From positions 1 to 60,558 of the forward strand of contig SUTX01000014.1 in the NCBI GenBank assembly GCA_015152465.1: a DNA stretch of 60,558 bases. Reading direction: 5' to 3'. The notes below the pieces were generated by a model, which was not told the DNA's origin, searched no databases, and saw only the letters and a list, made by a program, of their open reading frames with translations. The stretch's first letter is position 1. Every line of letters begins with the position of its first letter. Shown in pieces: positions 58,701-60,558 of the stretch. The DNA comes from Cyanobacteria bacterium SIG31 (GTDB taxonomy: Bacteria; Cyanobacteriota; Vampirovibrionia; Gastranaerophilales; Gastranaerophilaceae). A program made the translations under genes and the position numbers.

Positions 58701-60558
58701 ATGTTGCAAGGAAAGAACTAAACTGATCTTGCATTTCAGAGATTAACATATCCATATATTGGAACTTGGACTCTAATCTAGCTCTATAAGTAGCTACGGC
58801 TTGAGTTGCTCTTTCAATTTGTTTATCCAATCTTGAGATTTGGTTATTATAAGAATTTTCAGCAGATGAGAAGTACCCAGAAGCACTGCCTATAGCTTGT
58901 TCAACGACTGATTCAATTCTTGAGAGCACACCACTTGTGTTATCAGGTCCTATTAACAAGTTTTTCAAAGCTTCACTATCGCTCTTATAAGCACTAATAA
59001 ACTTATCTTTATCGAAATGCAACTTATCAATATTAGCAGTAGAAATATTTGTAGCATTTGCAGCTTCAGATGCAATACCAATAGAACTCAAGTTTTTAAA
59101 TGTTGAACCTGTAGCAACAGAGCCCATCATTAGACTTCTTATTTGATTTTTAATAAGCTTTAATGTTGTCTGATCATTCAAGTTACCGTCAGCAGCAATT
59201 TCTTTTTCAACATTTGTCATCAAATTATTGTAAGCATCAACAATATCTGACATTGCATTAGCAACAGTTTCGTAGTCTTTTCCAATTTCAACAGTAACAG
59301 ATTCACCTTGAGAAATACTCTTAAGGTTCAAAGTCACACCCTTGATTCTTGATATATCACTTGTAATTGTATTTGTAGTTGCCGTAAACTCAGTACCATT
59401 AATAGAGAATTCAGCATTGCCACCAACTTCTTGAGTTTCTGTGTTAATTTTTGTAGAATTAATCGAACCATCAACAGCTCTATCAGAAGTTGTATAGCCA
59501 AGAATATCAGTAAAGTTGCTTGTTCCTGCTTCAATATTAATATATGTAGCGCCTGTTACTCTAGATTTAATAACAAACTTACCGTCAACAGTATCCCAGT
59601 ATGCAGTAGCATTAGCTTCTGCAGAAGAGTTAATTTGAGAAATGATGTTATTAAGAGTTGTATTTTCATCTACAGTAAATGTCGCATCACCTATTGTGAA
59701 AGTACCTTCTGTAACATCTCCACGGGCAAACAAACCTGATGTAGTAATCTTTGAATCGCCATTTACACAGTACATTTCACGGGAGCTTCTAGCATAATCC
59801 ATACCATAAGAGCTCAAGCCAGTGATTGCAGTTATGTTAGATGTATCTGTTGTAGCACCGACTTCTACTTTCGCACCATTAGCAGAATAAATTTCAAGGT
59901 AGCCATCTTTGAACCTAATATTTACATCTGAGAAATTAGTATGAATCTTTTCTTGTAAAGCTTCAAAAGTTTCATCAGCATCAACCATAACTGTTGCCTT
60001 TTGCCCATCTCTATATAAAGTCAATGAGCCTGAAGATATATTCAATAGTCCAATTTGTGTATCTAAACTTGAGTGTTCAGCGACTGAACCGTCAACAGTT
60101 TTTTCATAAGATACTGTTTGTTCAACGACTTGTGTACTTGCAGTATAACCACCCAACTCAGCATCATATACAAGACCAAGATTAGTAACAATGCCAGAGC
60201 TTGAATTAGCCACATCAATTGAGAAATCTTTATCAAGACTATTTAACTGTAAAACTCCGTCAATAAGAGTTGCGTTTATACCTACTTCTTCAAACTTGTC
60301 AATCAATGACCCAAAGGTTTCATCTTCTGCAATATTTATAGTGTAATCAACCCCGTCAACATTAACAGCAAGAGTACCAGCAGATTTAATTGTTGAACCA
60401 GCTGTAACAGAGTCAAACTTACTCAATAACATATCTTTATCAGCTGTGTATACTGTAGTAACAGGGCCAACGTAACCAACTTCTGCAGAATAGTTGTAGA
60501 CCATACTTACATCGTTAGAGAATAGTTTATCTACTACATTAGATGCGTTTGCAGAAGT
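58699..60558 (-). CDS. fliD: Flagellar filament cap protein FliD (5' end outside window)
   Basis: Caps the filament tip and folds incoming flagellin. 601 residues from the ATG at 60504 are visible, but the frame stays open for 18 more codons to the window edge (reading TSANASNVVDKLFSND), so the true start lies beyond it. The C-terminal FliD domain is clear: VANAMSDIVDAYNNLMTNVE, IRSLMMGSV, LSSIGIASEA, YKSDSEALKNLLIG and the coiled end ISRLDKQIERATQAVATYRA. Several flagellin-hook-IN-like beta motifs (GSLTLYRDGQKATVMVDADE) occur in the middle. The cap for the two flagellins in this window. Confidence 0.9.
   Translation of the reverse strand, partial: TSANASNVVDKLFSNDVSMVYNYSAEVGYVGPVTTVYTADKDMLLSKFDSVTAGSTIKSAGTLAVNVDGVDYTINIAEDETFGSLIDKFEEVGINATLIDGVLQLNSLDKDFSIDVANSSSGIVTNLGLVYDAELGGYTASTQVVEQTVSYEKTVDGSVAEHSSLDTQIGLLNISSGSLTLYRDGQKATVMVDADETFEALQEKIHTNFSDVNIRFKDGYLEIYSANGAKVEVGATTDTSNITAITGLSSYGMDYARSSREMYCVNGDSKITTSGLFARGDVTEGTFTIGDATFTVDENTTLNNIISQINSSAEANATAYWDTVDGKFVIKSRVTGATYINIEAGTSNFTDILGYTTSDRAVDGSINSTKINTETQEVGGNAEFSINGTEFTATTNTITSDISRIKGVTLNLKSISQGESVTVEIGKDYETVANAMSDIVDAYNNLMTNVEKEIAADGNLNDQTTLKLIKNQIRSLMMGSVATGSTFKNLSSIGIASEAANATNISTANIDKLHFDKDKFISAYKSDSEALKNLLIGPDNTSGVLSRIESVVEQAIGSASGYFSSAENSYNNQISRLDKQIERATQAVATYRARLESKFQYMDMLISEMQDQFSSFLAT

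Overview
The window is an AT-rich (about one-third G+C by eye) stretch of a bacterial chromosome. Gene content fits a flagellated, outer-membrane-bearing relative of cyanobacteria, most likely the Gastranaerophilales (Melainabacteria/Vampirovibrionia). This placement is inference. It rests on LpxA (lipid A), flagellins and FliD, a PilT-like ATPase, a membrane pyrophosphatase, non-secreted GH13-type proteins, and several families I recognise only from that lineage, such as the protein at 29277 starting MGMSAGQARLL and repeated membrane proteins with an F-K-G motif. No complete phage, IS element, CRISPR array or rRNA operon was seen.

Layout. 36-4183: gapA, a small membrane protein and a large H+-pyrophosphatase. 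4279-4950: tRNA-Leu(UAG) followed by an array of copies of its 3' end, each with its own hairpin. 4956-7513: three hypothetical genes, two of them coiled-coil proteins. 7786-11111 (minus): obg, tadA, a TIGR02757-type gene, a small acidic membrane protein and rpsO. 11255-18088: tsaD, then two membrane proteins translationally coupled to a GH13 enzyme. 18159-20953 (minus): a 55-aa gene, a thioredoxin-fold protein, fabI and a flagellin. 21222-24463: sugar kinase, PD-(D/E)XK protein, tatD, tlyA. 24469-27095: palindromic repeats, 108-bp tandem repeats of a flagellin 3' end, and a 723-aa flagellin with a GLUG-repeat domain in its middle. 27409-35907: TPR proteins, the MGMSAGQARLL protein, ffh-pth and a U32 protein. 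35904-42335: a glycine-zipper protein, era, a GH13-like protein, a membrane protein behind an attenuator-like leader, and lpxA. 42336-43107: a gene-free region with a candidate small RNA and a 269-bp multi-hairpin element. 43108-48673: EamA transporter, rbgA, rplS, a second copy of the membrane family, a DtxR-type regulator coupled to another membrane protein, and a Ser/Gly/Cys-rich protein. 48808-60558: pilT-like, recO, uppS with M14 and M16 proteins, an acidic HerA-like protein, rpsT, an MFS sugar transporter, rph and the 3' part of fliD (cut by the window edge).

How it fits together. The housekeeping genes cover translation and ribosome assembly (rpsO, rpsT, rplS, obg, era, rbgA, tsaD, tlyA, tadA, pth, rph), envelope (fabI, lpxA, uppS) and glycolysis. 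Between them lies a second layer of lineage-specific genes. Six hypothetical genes carry a common ACTTTATATAT box, 39-42 nt before the start codon in five of them, which suggests one regulon. At least five membrane proteins appear to form a paralogous or similarly built set, twice next to GH13-type enzymes and once under a DtxR-type regulator. The window is also rich in small repeats: eleven exact copies of AGGGGTAAAT on the two strands, three GTCATTC palindromes, and five G-rich palindromes, one inside a reading frame and one supplying a start region.
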